In this document: positions 33,329 through 43,776 of the stretch, piece by piece
Layout: each line of letters opens with the position of its first letter
Numbering within the stretch: position 1 is the stretch's first letter
The notes under the pieces: model-generated
Seen by the model: the letters and a program-made list of their open reading frames with translations, nothing else
Told to the model about the DNA's origin: nothing
Databases searched by the model: none
Assembly (NCBI RefSeq): GCF_030409835.1
Contig: NZ_JAUFQO010000001.1
Location: 496,001-560,000 of the forward strand
Reading direction: 5' to 3'
From: Lutimonas halocynthiae
Lineage (GTDB): Bacteria > Bacteroidota > Bacteroidia > Flavobacteriales > Flavobacteriaceae
DNA: 64,000 bases
Position numbers and translations under genes: made by a program

Positions 33329-36208
33329 GTGGTGAACCGAATAGCATATCTATTTCTTCTTATTCTAATTCCAACAATGGGTTGGGCTCAATTGCTTGAT
33401 AAAGAATATGTAATTCTTCAAAATAAAAAAGCCGCTGAACTCAATCGTCAGGGTAATTTTTCACAGGCAAATAAAACGCTCGATCAACTCTTGGTAAGAT
33501 TAGAAAAGGAACAGGCAAGTGAAAGTTTCTTTGCCACTACGTTCCAGACCAAAGCAAAAATTGTTCAGAGTCTTGGAAATTATGAGGAATCTTCAAAACT
33601 TGCCAGACAATCTTTAATGATATCCCTGAAGTCTAAGGATAGCTTAAATATTGCTGATAGCTATAATACCATGGGGATCAATCATTATTTTGAAGCTGAC
33701 TACGATAGCACAACTTATTATTATGAGAAATCTTTTGAAATTAAAAAGAGAATAAAAACAGATCCGCATGCTCTTGCCGTATCTGCATACAATATCGCTT
33801 TGGTATACGATGACCTCGGACAGTCTGAAAAAGCCATGGAGTTATATCAGCAAGCAGAATCTCATTTATTAAATAGTAAACGAAAAGAGACTTTTTTATC
33901 CGATGTCTATGTTGGTATGGCACTCATCTATTTTTATTCCGGTGAACTGGCAAAATCGGAGATTTATGCAGAAATGGCTTTGGAAGAGGGCTTGAAGTCG
34001 TATGGTGAGTTTAACCCTAATATGACTTTTGTTTACACTACATATGCCAATATATTAGAAGCGAAAGGAAAATATCAGGAAGCAATAGATCTTTTAGAGA
34101 AAAATCTTAAAATAAGAAAATCAACATATGGGGAGTATCATAGATGGACCTGTGAAACATACTACGATCTGGCAAATTCATATTTACTCATAAAAAAATT
34201 CGATCAGGCAGAAGCGCATTATAAAAAGGCAATTGAAATAGGAAAGAAGATAAATAGTGAACAGTATCTCGCTAATGCTCGCAATTTTTTAGCGCAGTTG
34301 TATCTCAATAGAGGAATGCATTTAGATCATGCAGAAGATTTACTATTGTCTTCACTTGAAACAAACGTCGGCATTTATGGAAATTCAAGTGACTTGGTTG
34401 CAGAAAACTATCTTCAGTTAGCTAAATTATATAAGAAAAAGGAAGATAGCCCACTCATGCTAAATCATGTTGAGAAAAGTTTAAAAGCAGCAGATTATAA
34501 TTACAATGATCTTGGAAAAGTAATTGGACCTCTTCAGGCTATTGGCGCGCTCTCGTTGATGAGTGACTGGCATTTTGAGACCTACGAGAATGATCGGGAG
34601 ATCAGTCATTTATTTGAGAGTTATAAGTTAATTGATCAAAAAACGGCCTTGATCCGACACCTACAAAGTAATTTCTCTACTGATCGTTCAAGAATAGATT
34701 TTGCAAACAAATACAGAGAAATTTTCGAAAAAGATCTTGGGCTTTGCTGGTTACTGTATCATGAAACGAGGGATAATGCATATTTACAAAAGGCATTTGA
34801 CTTATCTGAAATTAACAGAAATACTACTTTGTTAAAAGGATTGCAGGGAATAAAATTTCGAGCCTATGGCGATATTCCTAAGGCTAAACTTGATTTGGAA
34901 CAAAAGACAAAAAAGGAGCTGGAAAGGATAAAAATGGATATCTTTTTTGAAAAGAGTGCCACAAAACCTGATAAAGCTTTCTATAGGTCTTTACTGGATG
35001 AAAGAATCGTATTGAGTAATCGTCTGGATAGTATTTATAAAGACTTCAATAAAAACTATCCAAAATTTAAAAATTTTAAAGGAGGTGAAGACCTGGCAAA
35101 AATTGAAGAAATTCAGGCCCAATTAGATAGCGATACACAAATGCTGACCTATTTCTTAGGAGACAAAAGCTTATTTACTTTTAATATTACTAAGGATAGC
35201 ATTAGCTTATTGCGAGCTGATATTGCAAAGAGTCTAGTTGAGGTTACGAATGATTTTAAAAACCACTTATCGAAGAGGGAAGACATAAATGAACTCAGCC
35301 ATGATTTATTTATGTATCTAATGGGGCAGCAATTAGAAAAAGGTAAAAAAAACATAGTGATTGTAGCGGATAATGTATTGAATTATATTCCTTTTGAAGT
35401 ATTGAAACTTTCTGATGGTTCGTTTCTTGTGGAAAATTATAATATAAGTTATACCGGTTCTGGGAGATTATTTTTGGAGTTAAATAATGAATTTTTTCAA
35501 TATGATTCACAAGAGGATTGGGCTGGATTTGCCCCTACATACGATCCAGATAATGAGATCGTTGCAGCAAAAAATGAGATTGATGATATTGCTTCATTAA
35601 CCAATGGGATGAAGTTTGTTGGAAATGAGGCTAAGAAGGATACGTTTCTTTTTCACAATCAAGATTATTCTATATTACATTTAGCGATGCACGCTAAGAT
35701 TGACAATGATAACCCACTTTATAATAGACTTATTTTTGAGGATGGAGAGCTGACTTCATCAGAAATTTATAATTCAAGGTCCAAAGCAAACATGGTTGTC
35801 TTAAGCGCTTGTAACACAGGATTTGGAAAAATTGAAAAAGGTGAAGGCGTAATGAGCATGGCTAGGGCATTTCATTTTTCTGGTATCCCGTCTATTGTAA
35901 TGAGTTTATGGAAAGTTCCTGATAAGGAGACCAAAACAATTATGATTGATTTCTATCGATTTCTGCAAGAAGGAAAGAGTAAAAGTGAGGCTTTGAGACT
36001 GGCAAAGCTTTCATTTCTGAAAAAGAATAAGAATACGGTTTTAGTACATCCCTATTATTGGTCTGGATTTGTGATAAATGGTAATGCAGATCCGATTCAA
36101 ATTGGGAAACCAACGCATACTCTGCGGTGGGGCTTAATAGTTTTGATCTTGATTGTTGGCGTTGTGTTGATTTACAGGAAGAGGAAAAAATCAATCCAAA
36201 AACGCTAA
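33329..36208 (+). CDS. periplasmic TPR-CHAT (caspase-like) protein
   Basis: The 959-aa product has a GTG start, a signal peptide ending GWAQ, about ten TPR-type helical repeats in residues 30-450 (SYNTMGINHYFEADYDSTTYYYEKS, and so on), a helical linker, and a C-terminal CHAT domain about 640-905. The CHAT catalytic pair is intact: His788 in LHLAMHAK and Cys828 in VVLSACNTGFG. A hydrophobic helix near 930 (WGLIVLILIVGVVLIYRKRK) and a Lys/Arg tail anchor it in the inner membrane with the CHAT domain periplasmic. It converges with a TPR anti-sigma gene, overlapping 18 bp. CHAT peptidases cleave partner proteins; the neighbouring sigma/anti-sigma pair is a possible target. Confidence 0.85.
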   Translation: MVNRIAYLFLLILIPTMGWAQLLDKEYVILQNKKAAELNRQGNFSQANKTLDQLLVRLEKEQASESFFATTFQTKAKIVQSLGNYEESSKLARQSLMISLKSKDSLNIADSYNTMGINHYFEADYDSTTYYYEKSFEIKKRIKTDPHALAVSAYNIALVYDDLGQSEKAMELYQQAESHLLNSKRKETFLSDVYVGMALIYFYSGELAKSEIYAEMALEEGLKSYGEFNPNMTFVYTTYANILEAKGKYQEAIDLLEKNLKIRKSTYGEYHRWTCETYYDLANSYLLIKKFDQAEAHYKKAIEIGKKINSEQYLANARNFLAQLYLNRGMHLDHAEDLLLSSLETNVGIYGNSSDLVAENYLQLAKLYKKKEDSPLMLNHVEKSLKAADYNYNDLGKVIGPLQAIGALSLMSDWHFETYENDREISHLFESYKLIDQKTALIRHLQSNFSTDRSRIDFANKYREIFEKDLGLCWLLYHETRDNAYLQKAFDLSEINRNTTLLKGLQGIKFRAYGDIPKAKLDLEQKTKKELERIKMDIFFEKSATKPDKAFYRSLLDERIVLSNRLDSIYKDFNKNYPKFKNFKGGEDLAKIEEIQAQLDSDTQMLTYFLGDKSLFTFNITKDSISLLRADIAKSLVEVTNDFKNHLSKREDINELSHDLFMYLMGQQLEKGKKNIVIVADNVLNYIPFEVLKLSDGSFLVENYNISYTGSGRLFLELNNEFFQYDSQEDWAGFAPTYDPDNEIVAAKNEIDDIASLTNGMKFVGNEAKKDTFLFHNQDYSILHLAMHAKIDNDNPLYNRLIFEDGELTSSEIYNSRSKANMVVLSACNTGFGKIEKGEGVMSMARAFHFSGIPSIVMSLWKVPDKETKTIMIDFYRFLQEGKSKSEALRLAKLSFLKKNKNTVLVHPYYWSGFVINGNADPIQIGKPTHTLRWGLIVLILIVGVVLIYRKRKKSIQKR

Positions 36209-36937
36209 TATTTCATTCGCAGCATCTTTTTTGACGTTTTCAGCTGGGTCATTTATTATTTTGTTTAATTCTTTTATGGCATTTTCTTTGTCATTTATTT
36301 GGACATAAGCAAGAGCTAAATACCATTGAGACTTTTTATTGAATCCCTTCTGTTTAGCATTTAAATCATTAGAATTAGAAACAGATTTTAATAAATCTAT
36401 GGCTTCTTCTGGTTTATTAATCGCCAAAAAACTGATTCCTTTATAAAAATCAATATAGACTTGATCAGGATTTTTAACTGAATTAAAAAGATTGATTGCT
36501 TTGTGGTAATTTTGAGCTTCGTAGGCAACAAAAGCCCTGTATTCAATAGTATTTATATTTTCACCTCTAACGATAGGTTGCACAATGTTCCTCGAAGGTT
36601 CGAAATAATCAGCATAAATAGCTTCATTCGATGGAAAGTACTTGCTCTGTATTCCCCAAATACCCAAGCTAGTTAGGATCAAAAATGATGCAGCAACCAT
36701 CCACTTTTTAGGAATAAGCATCAATCTTGAATTCTTTTGAGATCTGTTTTCTATTTCAACCAAAGTAGATTTCAGGTCTTCCTGTTGCTTAATGGCAATT
36801 ATTTCTTTGAGGTCTTTTTGAAATTGAAACTCAGTGATAAATTCCTTATTGTTTTGTAATAGATCATTAAAAAGTTTCTGTTCTTTCGGGCTGAGAGAAT
36901 TTTCAAAGTAACGATCAATCAAATCATGATTTTTCAT
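36191..36937 (-). CDS. membrane protein with periplasmic TPRs, likely anti-sigma
   Basis: The 248-aa product has an N-terminal cytoplasmic region (IDRYFENSLSPKEQKLFNDLLQNN, reminiscent of anti-sigma zinc-free helices). A transmembrane helix lies near 79-97 (KKWMVAASFLILTSLGIWGI), then a periplasmic TPR stretch (FVAYEAQNYHKAINLFNSV; WYLALAYVQINDKENAIKELNKI). It directly follows the sigma factor and overlaps it by 14 bp, the classic sigma/anti-sigma arrangement. Its 3' end overlaps that of the CHAT gene by 18 bp, placing three parts of a possible signalling unit together. Confidence 0.7.
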   Translation of the reverse strand: MKNHDLIDRYFENSLSPKEQKLFNDLLQNNKEFITEFQFQKDLKEIIAIKQQEDLKSTLVEIENRSQKNSRLMLIPKKWMVAASFLILTSLGIWGIQSKYFPSNEAIYADYFEPSRNIVQPIVRGENINTIEYRAFVAYEAQNYHKAINLFNSVKNPDQVYIDFYKGISFLAINKPEEAIDLLKSVSNSNDLNAKQKGFNKKSQWYLALAYVQINDKENAIKELNKIINDPAENVKKDAANEILAFLD

Positions 36938-37499
36938 AATGTTTATCTACTAAATCTTTTAACTGTTTAATACAGCGTGATTTTTGACTTTTTAAAACCT
37001 TTTTGTTACTATAATTCAGAATAGTTCTTATCTCATCGAGATTATAACCTTGATAATAGAACAAATTTAAGATACTTTTGCATCTATCACCCAAACGATC
37101 ATAGTATTTTTTCAATAACTTCTGTTCTTTAGTTAATGTAGCTCCATAAAGGTTAACATCAAAATCAAGGTTTTCTTCTACAAGATTAAAATCATTGGTT
37201 AAGATCGTTTTTGATTGCACTCTAAAATTATAGTATATTTTATACTTACCGATAGCGAAAAGGTAGGTCGAAATATTGCTTTGTAAGTCATCAATTCGCC
37301 CATTTATAGCGTTCTCCCTTAACACCATTATCGAATCTTGGTAAATATCTATGGCATCATATTCACTTACATTGTATTTTTTTGCAAAATTAAGAAAGCC
37401 TTCTCTATTCTCTATGTAGATCTTCTCTAAGGTAGCTTTATCACCTTGTTTTAATAATTCAATAATAGATTTTGGCTCTTTAGAATTCATGATTAACAA
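36924..37499 (-). CDS. sigma-70 family RNA polymerase sigma factor
   Basis: The 191-aa product has a sigma2 part (GFLNFAKKYNVSEYDAIDIYQDSIMVLRENA near 30-60, YLFAIGKYKIYYNFR) and a sigma4 HTH (LGDRCKSILNLFYYQGYNLDEIRTILNYSNKKVLKSQKSRCIKQL near 140-183). This divergent Bacteroidota ECF form is often paired with TPR anti-sigma proteins. The alternative start is Met4 (MNSKEP). Regulatory input likely through the downstream membrane protein. Confidence 0.85.
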   Translation of the reverse strand: MLIMNSKEPKSIIELLKQGDKATLEKIYIENREGFLNFAKKYNVSEYDAIDIYQDSIMVLRENAINGRIDDLQSNISTYLFAIGKYKIYYNFRVQSKTILTNDFNLVEENLDFDVNLYGATLTKEQKLLKKYYDRLGDRCKSILNLFYYQGYNLDEIRTILNYSNKKVLKSQKSRCIKQLKDLVDKHYEKS

Positions 37500-37712
37500 A
37501 GAAAGTAAAAAGATTTATAATAAGACCTAAGATTCGTAAGGAAGCATATGGGTCAGTTTGTGATAATCAAAATTATAAATAGTCTTAAATATTGAGTAGG
37601 ATAATACCATTCTAATTAGTAAGGGGAATCCTTTATTTGCATATAAATATTCGGAATGATCGAGTCTATGGAAATATTATTAACCTTCTTTGGAAACAAT
37701 TTTTTTTAAGGG

Positions 37713-37764
37713 CTGTTGAAAAGTAAAAGCCACCTTTTCAACAGTTTTCTGCTGAAAAAGTGGC
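37713..37764 (-). terminator. overlapping hairpins after the large T9SS gene
   Basis: On the minus strand GCCACTTTTTCAGCAG pairs with CTGTTGAAAAGGTGGC and is followed by TTTTACTTTT, a likely terminator for the 37.8-42.2 kb gene. The inner arm can instead pair with CTTTTCAACAG further on (37713-37723), 11 bp perfect. The two foldings exclude each other. Confidence 0.6.
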
Positions 37765-37787
37765 AATATTCATAAGGGGAATTGTCA

Positions 37788-40700
37788 TTAATTTATTATT
37801 TTTTTATTAATTCTTGTTCCATCTTCCAAGAGTGCATTAATAATCAGAATATTTCCTGATGAAAGATGATTTGTCTTTAGGTCGAATTCTTCTTTCTCAG
37901 GACTGGCATTAATCAATAATTTACCAAGAATATTATATATTTTAATATTATCCACTCTTTTGGGTGAGTTAAAATGTAAATTATCCTGATTGATTGAGAC
38001 AATGAATAGACTGCTTAATTCTTGATCATCAACTCCGAGAACGGCTCCTTTTTGAGCCAAGATTAGTGAAAAACGATTTTTTTGATTTTCATTTGAGTTA
38101 TAATCAAATTCATAAGAAGAATCACTTAGGTCATGAATCATGTTGGTCAAATTATCTTTAAGATATATTTGAACTTCATTGAGTATTCCTTCCCTCTTTT
38201 CAATAGCGATATTGAAAACTCTTGAGGAGGCCTTCGCCCCAAACCCTAATTCAATTTGTACTTCATCTTGCAATGAATGTAATCCTTGAATAGCAAATTT
38301 ATCATTATTAATCATTGAATAAAACTGTACAGGATTTGCACTAAAAGGCATTTTTAGGGCGTCATATCCCATGTCAATACCAGAAGTAGCATTTTTGGAA
38401 AAACCAATCAAAAGCCTATCCATACCTCCTTTATTAGAAGTGAGGCTTAGCCATAATAAATCTGTTTCCTTGGAATCGCTGTTAGATTTATTTTGAAGAC
38501 GCTTATCATCATCATCATCATCATCATCATCATCGTCGTCGTCGTCGTCGTCATTGTCATTGTCATCATCATCTTCATTGTCGTCGTCATCGTCATCGTC
38601 ATTTTGACCATTCCAATAATCGCTGTCAAAGTCAGCAAAATCAGGATATTTCTTATCTTTTTTATTAAAGCAAATATTTTCTCCTTCTAATTGAATCTTC
38701 CAGTCTCCATCATTTTTGTTTTTATCTTTTGCTTTTTTATTATAGAGATAGACTTTGATGTCTCCTTGAATTATGTAGACTTCTTTGTCCTTCAGTTTGA
38801 ACTTCTTTCCGTTAAGTTCGACATAAGTATCTTTTGATTTTGGCTTTAACCTAATGAAGGTGGCATTTCCTTTATAAGAATATTCTTTTCCTTCTTTTTT
38901 CAAGAATTTCATGTCGATATTCCCTTCAGGAGTATGCATTAAGAACATTTTATCTTTTGATGAACTTGGATCTAATCCTATTTCACCTTCTAAATTATCA
39001 CTACAGACAGGGGTCTCGATGACTGATTTACCATCACTAATACAGATGTTATCTCCAGCCAATTCAATCCGCCAATCACCATCATTCTTATCTTTATCTT
39101 TTCCTTTCTTGTTATAAAGTTTCACTTTCATTTTACCTGAAAAGACATAGGTTCTTTTATCATCTAGTTCCATAATCAAACCGTTGATCAAGAGGTAAGT
39201 GTATTTTGATTTTGGTCTTATTTTTAGATTTGTAGCACCTCCGGTATAAGAATAATTTTTACCCTTTTTCTTTAGGTCGCTTATTTCAATTTTACCTGAA
39301 TTAGTCGTTAACACGAAGTTTTTGTCCTTAGAATTACTTGGATCAATTTCGATTAGACCAGTCAACTTATTATCACATTTCTGCTCTTCTACAAGATCAG
39401 AGCCATCACAATCCTCATCAATGCCATTATTGGGAATTTCTTTTGCTGCAGGATTAATATCAGGATCCAGGTCATTACAATCTTCTAAGCTATTGAACCC
39501 ATCTTGATCAAGGTCAGCATAACCTGTAATTAAGTCATATCCATCACAGTCTTCATCTATTCCGTTATTAGGGATTTCAATAGCTCCGGGGTAGACATTA
39601 GGATTGTCGTCATCACAATCGTCAATACTGTTAAATCTATCACCATCAGAATCCATATAGTCAAGCGTCGCCGGATTACAATCATCATCTATGTCGTTAT
39701 AAAGGATTTCAGTAGCTCCAGGGTTTATAGATGCATCACTATCATCACAATCTTCACCTTTTTCATAACCATCTCCGTCTACGTCATTCTCGTTATAATT
39801 TGCGTTTGCATCAACTACCCGCATTGAATTATTAAATACTGCCGTACCTGGGTTGATTGCTCTAACGAAAAAACCTTGACCTGAGTTAATATTTTCTGAG
39901 GGTAGATCAATTCCTTCACTGCTCATTGAAGTTCCTCCTAGGATGTTGTATGTTATAAAATATGAGGAGGTATAATCGTCACCTAGATTTTCGGTATTGT
40001 GTGCCCATAGATACACGGTAGGATCTAAATTTGTCACATTCTGATTCAAGAATCTATCAATGGCAATTCCAGAGGGATAAGGGTTTCCTAAAAAATTAAA
40101 ATCATTTTGTAAATCACTATCGTTCAAATTGCCTTTGAGGTCAACTGAAATTAAACCATTGTTTGGAACTCCATTGAAACTTATTTCATGCATTCCTATG
40201 CTGCCTTGAGGCCCTTCAGATGCATATCCAACACCAGGTATCATATTCCCTGAAGCCATTGTCCAGACATTCCAGTAACTATTATCGGGGTCATTGTTTG
40301 GGTCGGAGGAAGTTGTATTTGACTGATCATAAGTAAATATCCGATTAGGGTTTACATTTGAGAAAACAGATCCCAGTGATGCCGACATAACAGGAGATGA
40401 CCAATACGACAACTCTTTTGCGTCTTTGCGAGTAAAAGATTTTTCAATTTTTGAAATCGAACCTTCAACCGCTGCATTATCATCAGTCATTACCAGAGAC
40501 TCCTTATCACCAATAGTAAAAGTTCCTTTAACGATTAGGTCTCCACCTACAACAACACTATTTCCGGTATTGCTGTTAAAATTTAAGTCAGAATTAATAA
40601 GAAGATCTTTGGACACTATATTCCCGTTTGAGGCTGAATAGGGAGCATTAACAATTACATTAACTCCTGAATTCGGCATTCCATTTGACCATGTGTCATT

Positions 40701-42179
40701 TTCCCAAACGGTTATTTTTGTATTTTTGATCGGAAAGTTGCTAAAGCTGACTAATTCTATATTATTTTCATTTGTAATATACGCGACAGGGGAGCTCAAA
40801 GATTTTGAAAATCCATAATGCGTAACCCCAGCATTCACACCTGGGAATCCCGATAGTTTAAGAATGATCAAGTTATCCTCAACATTTATTTCATTTATAG
40901 ATACAGCGCCTGCGTTCACAAGAATGAAATTTTCTACTGGACTCGTCATGCTTAATGATGTTGCATCTGTTTCAATGATTAGTGTTTTATCATCTTTTAG
41001 ATAAGCATCAACTACCATAGGCGTCTGCATGCCTTTTCCTTGTCCCATTCCATATAAATCTCTTCTTAAAAGTTGGTAGAGTCTATTACCAAATTCTTCA
41101 TAACCACCTTCAAAACCAAAATGACAATCAATATTGGTTGCCAAAGGAGGAGCGTATTGTAACGATGCTGTCTGTATGACATGAATTTTTTCATCAGAAG
41201 ATGCCAATTGTCTTTGCGCCTCTTTAATATGCATTAGACTGGTAGCCGAGCATGCACTTTTAGTTTGAAATATATAAATATGCTCTAAACCTTTGAAATC
41301 GTTTCGCCAGTTTTGAGTTAAATTTTTGAACCCAGCTACATATTGACTTAAAGAAGTATTCACATCGCTTTCACCTTGTGACCAAAAAATCCCGCGAACG
41401 GCATCTTTTAAACTACTGCTATTTAATCTGAAAAGTAATCTTTGGTAGTTATTTTTTGATTGGCTCTCGTCATAGTTTGCTGCAAAATATTCAATTGGTT
41501 TTCCTGGACTGGCACCATTAATGATCGCTACTGGTATTTTTTGCTCGTTGATAATTTCTCTAGCGACTTTCATACCCCATTGACCGGTATTACCATTCGT
41601 AAAGTTTGTTACATCTCCTTCTCCAACATACCAATATGGATTCTGTTCTAGCGCTAAAGAATTATTAGTTCCATTTGCAAACACCCTAACAAATTCACTT
41701 TTTAATGGATCTGAGCTACCTTCATAGGCCTGTGCTTCTGCATTTGACTGACCCTGGATAACGAATACATCGCCTGAGACAATATTATTACCTCTGCCTG
41801 AAGGGTTCGTAATCTCAGAAACATCTGAGCCGTTTATACCACTTAGATTTATCGAATAATTTGCCAATACAGCTTGAATTTCAATATCAAATTTAAAAGT
41901 TATAATTCCGGAGCTACCAACAAAAGATTTTTCTTGAACTGCGTACTCGGAATTCACTCCATTTAGCGTTCTAATAATAGTGATTCGCAAAGCATCATAA
42001 GAAACTTGGTTGAGATCAACAGAACCTTCAACTGAGAATTTACCAGTATTCGAACTGACAGCTCTTGGCACCAACTGGTTGTCAAGGGGCATATTTGTAA
42101 TAGAAATCTGGCTCAGCCCGAAAAAGGGAATAAGAACCAAAAAGAAAAGTAGGTTTTTGAGGGTCATCGATTTTTTCAT
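37788..42179 (-). CDS. secreted T9SS cargo: sialate O-acetylesterase-like domain, MopE motifs, poly-Asp
   Basis: The start is set at ATG 42179 for the signal peptide ([24 protein letters not shown]), giving about 1463 aa; an ORF extension upstream is unlikely. Order: beta-rich N-terminus; SASA/SGNH esterase with [11 protein letters not shown] near 140 and [10 protein letters not shown] near 265; a beta-rich middle with a Trp/Asp motif; MopE-type repeats near 796-926 ([21 protein letters not shown] and two like it, each also with G-I-D-E-D-C-D); two copies of an unknown domain near 933-1180; a poly-Asp stretch near 1190-1225; and a T9SS C-terminal sorting tail ([12 protein letters not shown]...). 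Predicted surface-bound esterase with calcium or metal-binding modules. Not part of an operon. Confidence 0.82.
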   Translation of the reverse strand: MKKSMTLKNLLFFLVLIPFFGLSQISITNMPLDNQLVPRAVSSNTGKFSVEGSVDLNQVSYDALRITIIRTLNGVNSEYAVQEKSFVGSSGIITFKFDIEIQAVLANYSINLSGINGSDVSEITNPSGRGNNIVSGDVFVIQGQSNAEAQAYEGSSDPLKSEFVRVFANGTNNSLALEQNPYWYVGEGDVTNFTNGNTGQWGMKVAREIINEQKIPVAIINGASPGKPIEYFAANYDESQSKNNYQRLLFRLNSSSLKDAVRGIFWSQGESDVNTSLSQYVAGFKNLTQNWRNDFKGLEHIYIFQTKSACSATSLMHIKEAQRQLASSDEKIHVIQTASLQYAPPLATNIDCHFGFEGGYEEFGNRLYQLLRRDLYGMGQGKGMQTPMVVDAYLKDDKTLIIETDATSLSMTSPVENFILVNAGAVSINEINVEDNLIILKLSGFPGVNAGVTHYGFSKSLSSPVAYITNENNIELVSFSNFPIKNTKITVWENDTWSNGMPNSGVNVIVNAPYSASNGNIVSKDLLINSDLNFNSNTGNSVVVGGDLIVKGTFTIGDKESLVMTDDNAAVEGSISKIEKSFTRKDAKELSYWSSPVMSASLGSVFSNVNPNRIFTYDQSNTTSSDPNNDPDNSYWNVWTMASGNMIPGVGYASEGPQGSIGMHEISFNGVPNNGLISVDLKGNLNDSDLQNDFNFLGNPYPSGIAIDRFLNQNVTNLDPTVYLWAHNTENLGDDYTSSYFITYNILGGTSMSSEGIDLPSENINSGQGFFVRAINPGTAVFNNSMRVVDANANYNENDVDGDGYEKGEDCDDSDASINPGATEILYNDIDDDCNPATLDYMDSDGDRFNSIDDCDDDNPNVYPGAIEIPNNGIDEDCDGYDLITGYADLDQDGFNSLEDCNDLDPDINPAAKEIPNNGIDEDCDGSDLVEEQKCDNKLTGLIEIDPSNSKDKNFVLTTNSGKIEISDLKKKGKNYSYTGGATNLKIRPKSKYTYLLINGLIMELDDKRTYVFSGKMKVKLYNKKGKDKDKNDGDWRIELAGDNICISDGKSVIETPVCSDNLEGEIGLDPSSSKDKMFLMHTPEGNIDMKFLKKEGKEYSYKGNATFIRLKPKSKDTYVELNGKKFKLKDKEVYIIQGDIKVYLYNKKAKDKNKNDGDWKIQLEGENICFNKKDKKYPDFADFDSDYWNGQNDDDDDDDNEDDDDNDNDDDDDDDDDDDDDDDDKRLQNKSNSDSKETDLLWLSLTSNKGGMDRLLIGFSKNATSGIDMGYDALKMPFSANPVQFYSMINNDKFAIQGLHSLQDEVQIELGFGAKASSRVFNIAIEKREGILNEVQIYLKDNLTNMIHDLSDSSYEFDYNSNENQKNRFSLILAQKGAVLGVDDQELSSLFIVSINQDNLHFNSPKRVDNIKIYNILGKLLINASPEKEEFDLKTNHLSSGNILIINALLEDGTRINKKIIN
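38505..38613 (-). repeat. GAT/GAC trinucleotide microsatellite (poly-Asp)
   Basis: About 109 bp of imperfect GAT/GAC/AAT/GAA triplets encode runs of Asp broken by Asn and Glu in the T9SS cargo. One run is 16 Asp. Slippage would keep the frame. The long hydrophobic-looking ORFs on the other strand are artefacts of this repeat. Confidence 0.9.
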
Positions 42180-42215
42180 AACAATTTCAATTAGCAATAT
42201 CATTAGGCATATCAC

Positions 42216-42564
42216 AAAGCTATAACAGCTTGTAAATTGAATAGTAAGAAAGAAATAAAAATCAGCAAAGAGGGATGAAGGTTACAAGGAACGTAATTCC
42301 TGTAACAATTCAGTTATGCTTTTGCAGAGTAGTTTTTTCTCATAGCTTAGAGTTAAATTACACAAAAATAATACCTAATGTAAAAGCAAATGTAATAGAT
42401 TTGGCCATACAATCCTAATAAAAATAAAACTAACGTATTTATAAACAGGGCGATAAGTTAGCTTAGTACGTTGATTTTAAGGATTAAAAATTCATAATGC
42501 CTGTTGAAATTATGAGGGCCTTAGAAGATTATTTTGGTATCTTCGATTTTTTAAAAATTGTAGA
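42216..42564. other. intergenic region with a promoter for manA
   Basis: About 350 bp with no gene. TTG at 42504-42506 and TTATTTTG at 42529-42536 (one mismatch from TAnnTTTG), 22 bp apart, make a plausible manA promoter with a leader of about 20 nt. Nothing else seen. Confidence 0.5.
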
Positions 42565-43770
42565 ATGCAAAGGATATTTAAGTTAAAAGGAAAAGTTCAA
42601 AACTATGCATGGGGAGGAAATGATTTTATTCCGAATTTACTTGGTTTGAAATCAGACGGGCAATCTTATGCAGAGTATTGGTTAGGGGCTCATGTAAATG
42701 CTCCAGCCTTTGTGGAGACTATGAATGGATCTATTGCTCTCGATAAATTTTTGGCTGATAATCCAAAGCAGTTCTTGGGGAATGAAATATATAATATGTA
42801 CGGAAGACTTCCGTATCTCTTTAAAGTGCTTGACGTTCACGACATGCTTTCCATACAAGTTCATCCTTCAAAAAATGAAGCAGAAAAGGGTTTTAAAAAG
42901 GAAAATGAATTGAAAATACCGTTAAAAGCCCCAAACCGAAATTATAAGGATGATAACCACAAGCCGGAGATTATGGTTGCTTTAAATGATTTTTGGCTTT
43001 TGCATGGATTTTTACCTAAAGATAGCCTGATAAAAGTACTTGAAGCCCGTAGTGAGTTAAATCCATTAATTGACGTTTTTAACAAAGGTAGTTACAGAAG
43101 CTTATACGAGTATGTGATGCGTCTTCCTGAGGCTGAAAGTAATGCAATTTTAGGTCCGTTGATCTCTAGAATCATGCCTCAATTTAAACAAGGAAAGATA
43201 GACAAAATGAGTCCTGATTTTTGGGCAGCTAAGGCAGCAATTAAAGATCTTGAATCGGGAAATTTTGACAAAGGAATCTATTCCATTTATTTTTTCAATA
43301 TTTTGAATGTAAATCAAGGAGTTGGCGTTTTTCAAGATGCCGGAATCCCGCATGCATATTTAGAAGGGCAAACTATGGAGTTAATGGCAAATTCTGATAA
43401 TGTTTTAAGAGGAGGTTTAACACCAAAACACATTGATATACCGGAATTATTAAAACATATCGTTTTTGAAGAGACGCATCCGAAAATTTTGAAAGGTGAG
43501 CTCATCAATCATGGAATGGAAACCGTTTATAAAAGTATCGCGCCTGATTTTGAATTAAGTCATATTGTTTTAAAAGAAAAGGAGGTCTTATCTTCAAAAT
43601 CCAAAACTGCGGAAGTATTTATCCTCATGGAGGGAATTGCTCGGGTTACTGAAAATGAACATGTTTTAGAACTGAAGAAAGGAGATTCATTTATTGCCCT
43701 GGCTGATGCGGAATTTACGATTTCTGCAGAATCAGGAACTAACATTTACAAGGCAACAACACCATATTAA
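42565..43770 (+). CDS. manA: mannose-6-phosphate isomerase, class I type
   Basis: The 401-aa product has the type I phosphomannose isomerase pattern: NYAWGGNDFIPNLLG near 13, the zinc ligands in MLSIQVHPSKNEAEKGF near 94 and NHKPEIMVAL near 133, and AGIPHAYLEGQTMELMANSDNV near 259. It interconverts mannose-6-phosphate and fructose-6-phosphate. Length is normal. The M1 peptidase starts 6 bp after its stop, on the same strand, so they are probably cotranscribed. Confidence 0.95.
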   Translation: MQRIFKLKGKVQNYAWGGNDFIPNLLGLKSDGQSYAEYWLGAHVNAPAFVETMNGSIALDKFLADNPKQFLGNEIYNMYGRLPYLFKVLDVHDMLSIQVHPSKNEAEKGFKKENELKIPLKAPNRNYKDDNHKPEIMVALNDFWLLHGFLPKDSLIKVLEARSELNPLIDVFNKGSYRSLYEYVMRLPEAESNAILGPLISRIMPQFKQGKIDKMSPDFWAAKAAIKDLESGNFDKGIYSIYFFNILNVNQGVGVFQDAGIPHAYLEGQTMELMANSDNVLRGGLTPKHIDIPELLKHIVFEETHPKILKGELINHGMETVYKSIAPDFELSHIVLKEKEVLSSKSKTAEVFILMEGIARVTENEHVLELKKGDSFIALADAEFTISAESGTNIYKATTPY

Positions 43771-43776
43771 TTGCAC

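Noticed and set aside
38447-38690. Two long hydrophobic or Met-rich reading frames on either strand over the poly-Asp repeat
   Set aside because: They are alternative readings of the GAT/GAC microsatellite inside the T9SS gene and have no real composition or start signals.
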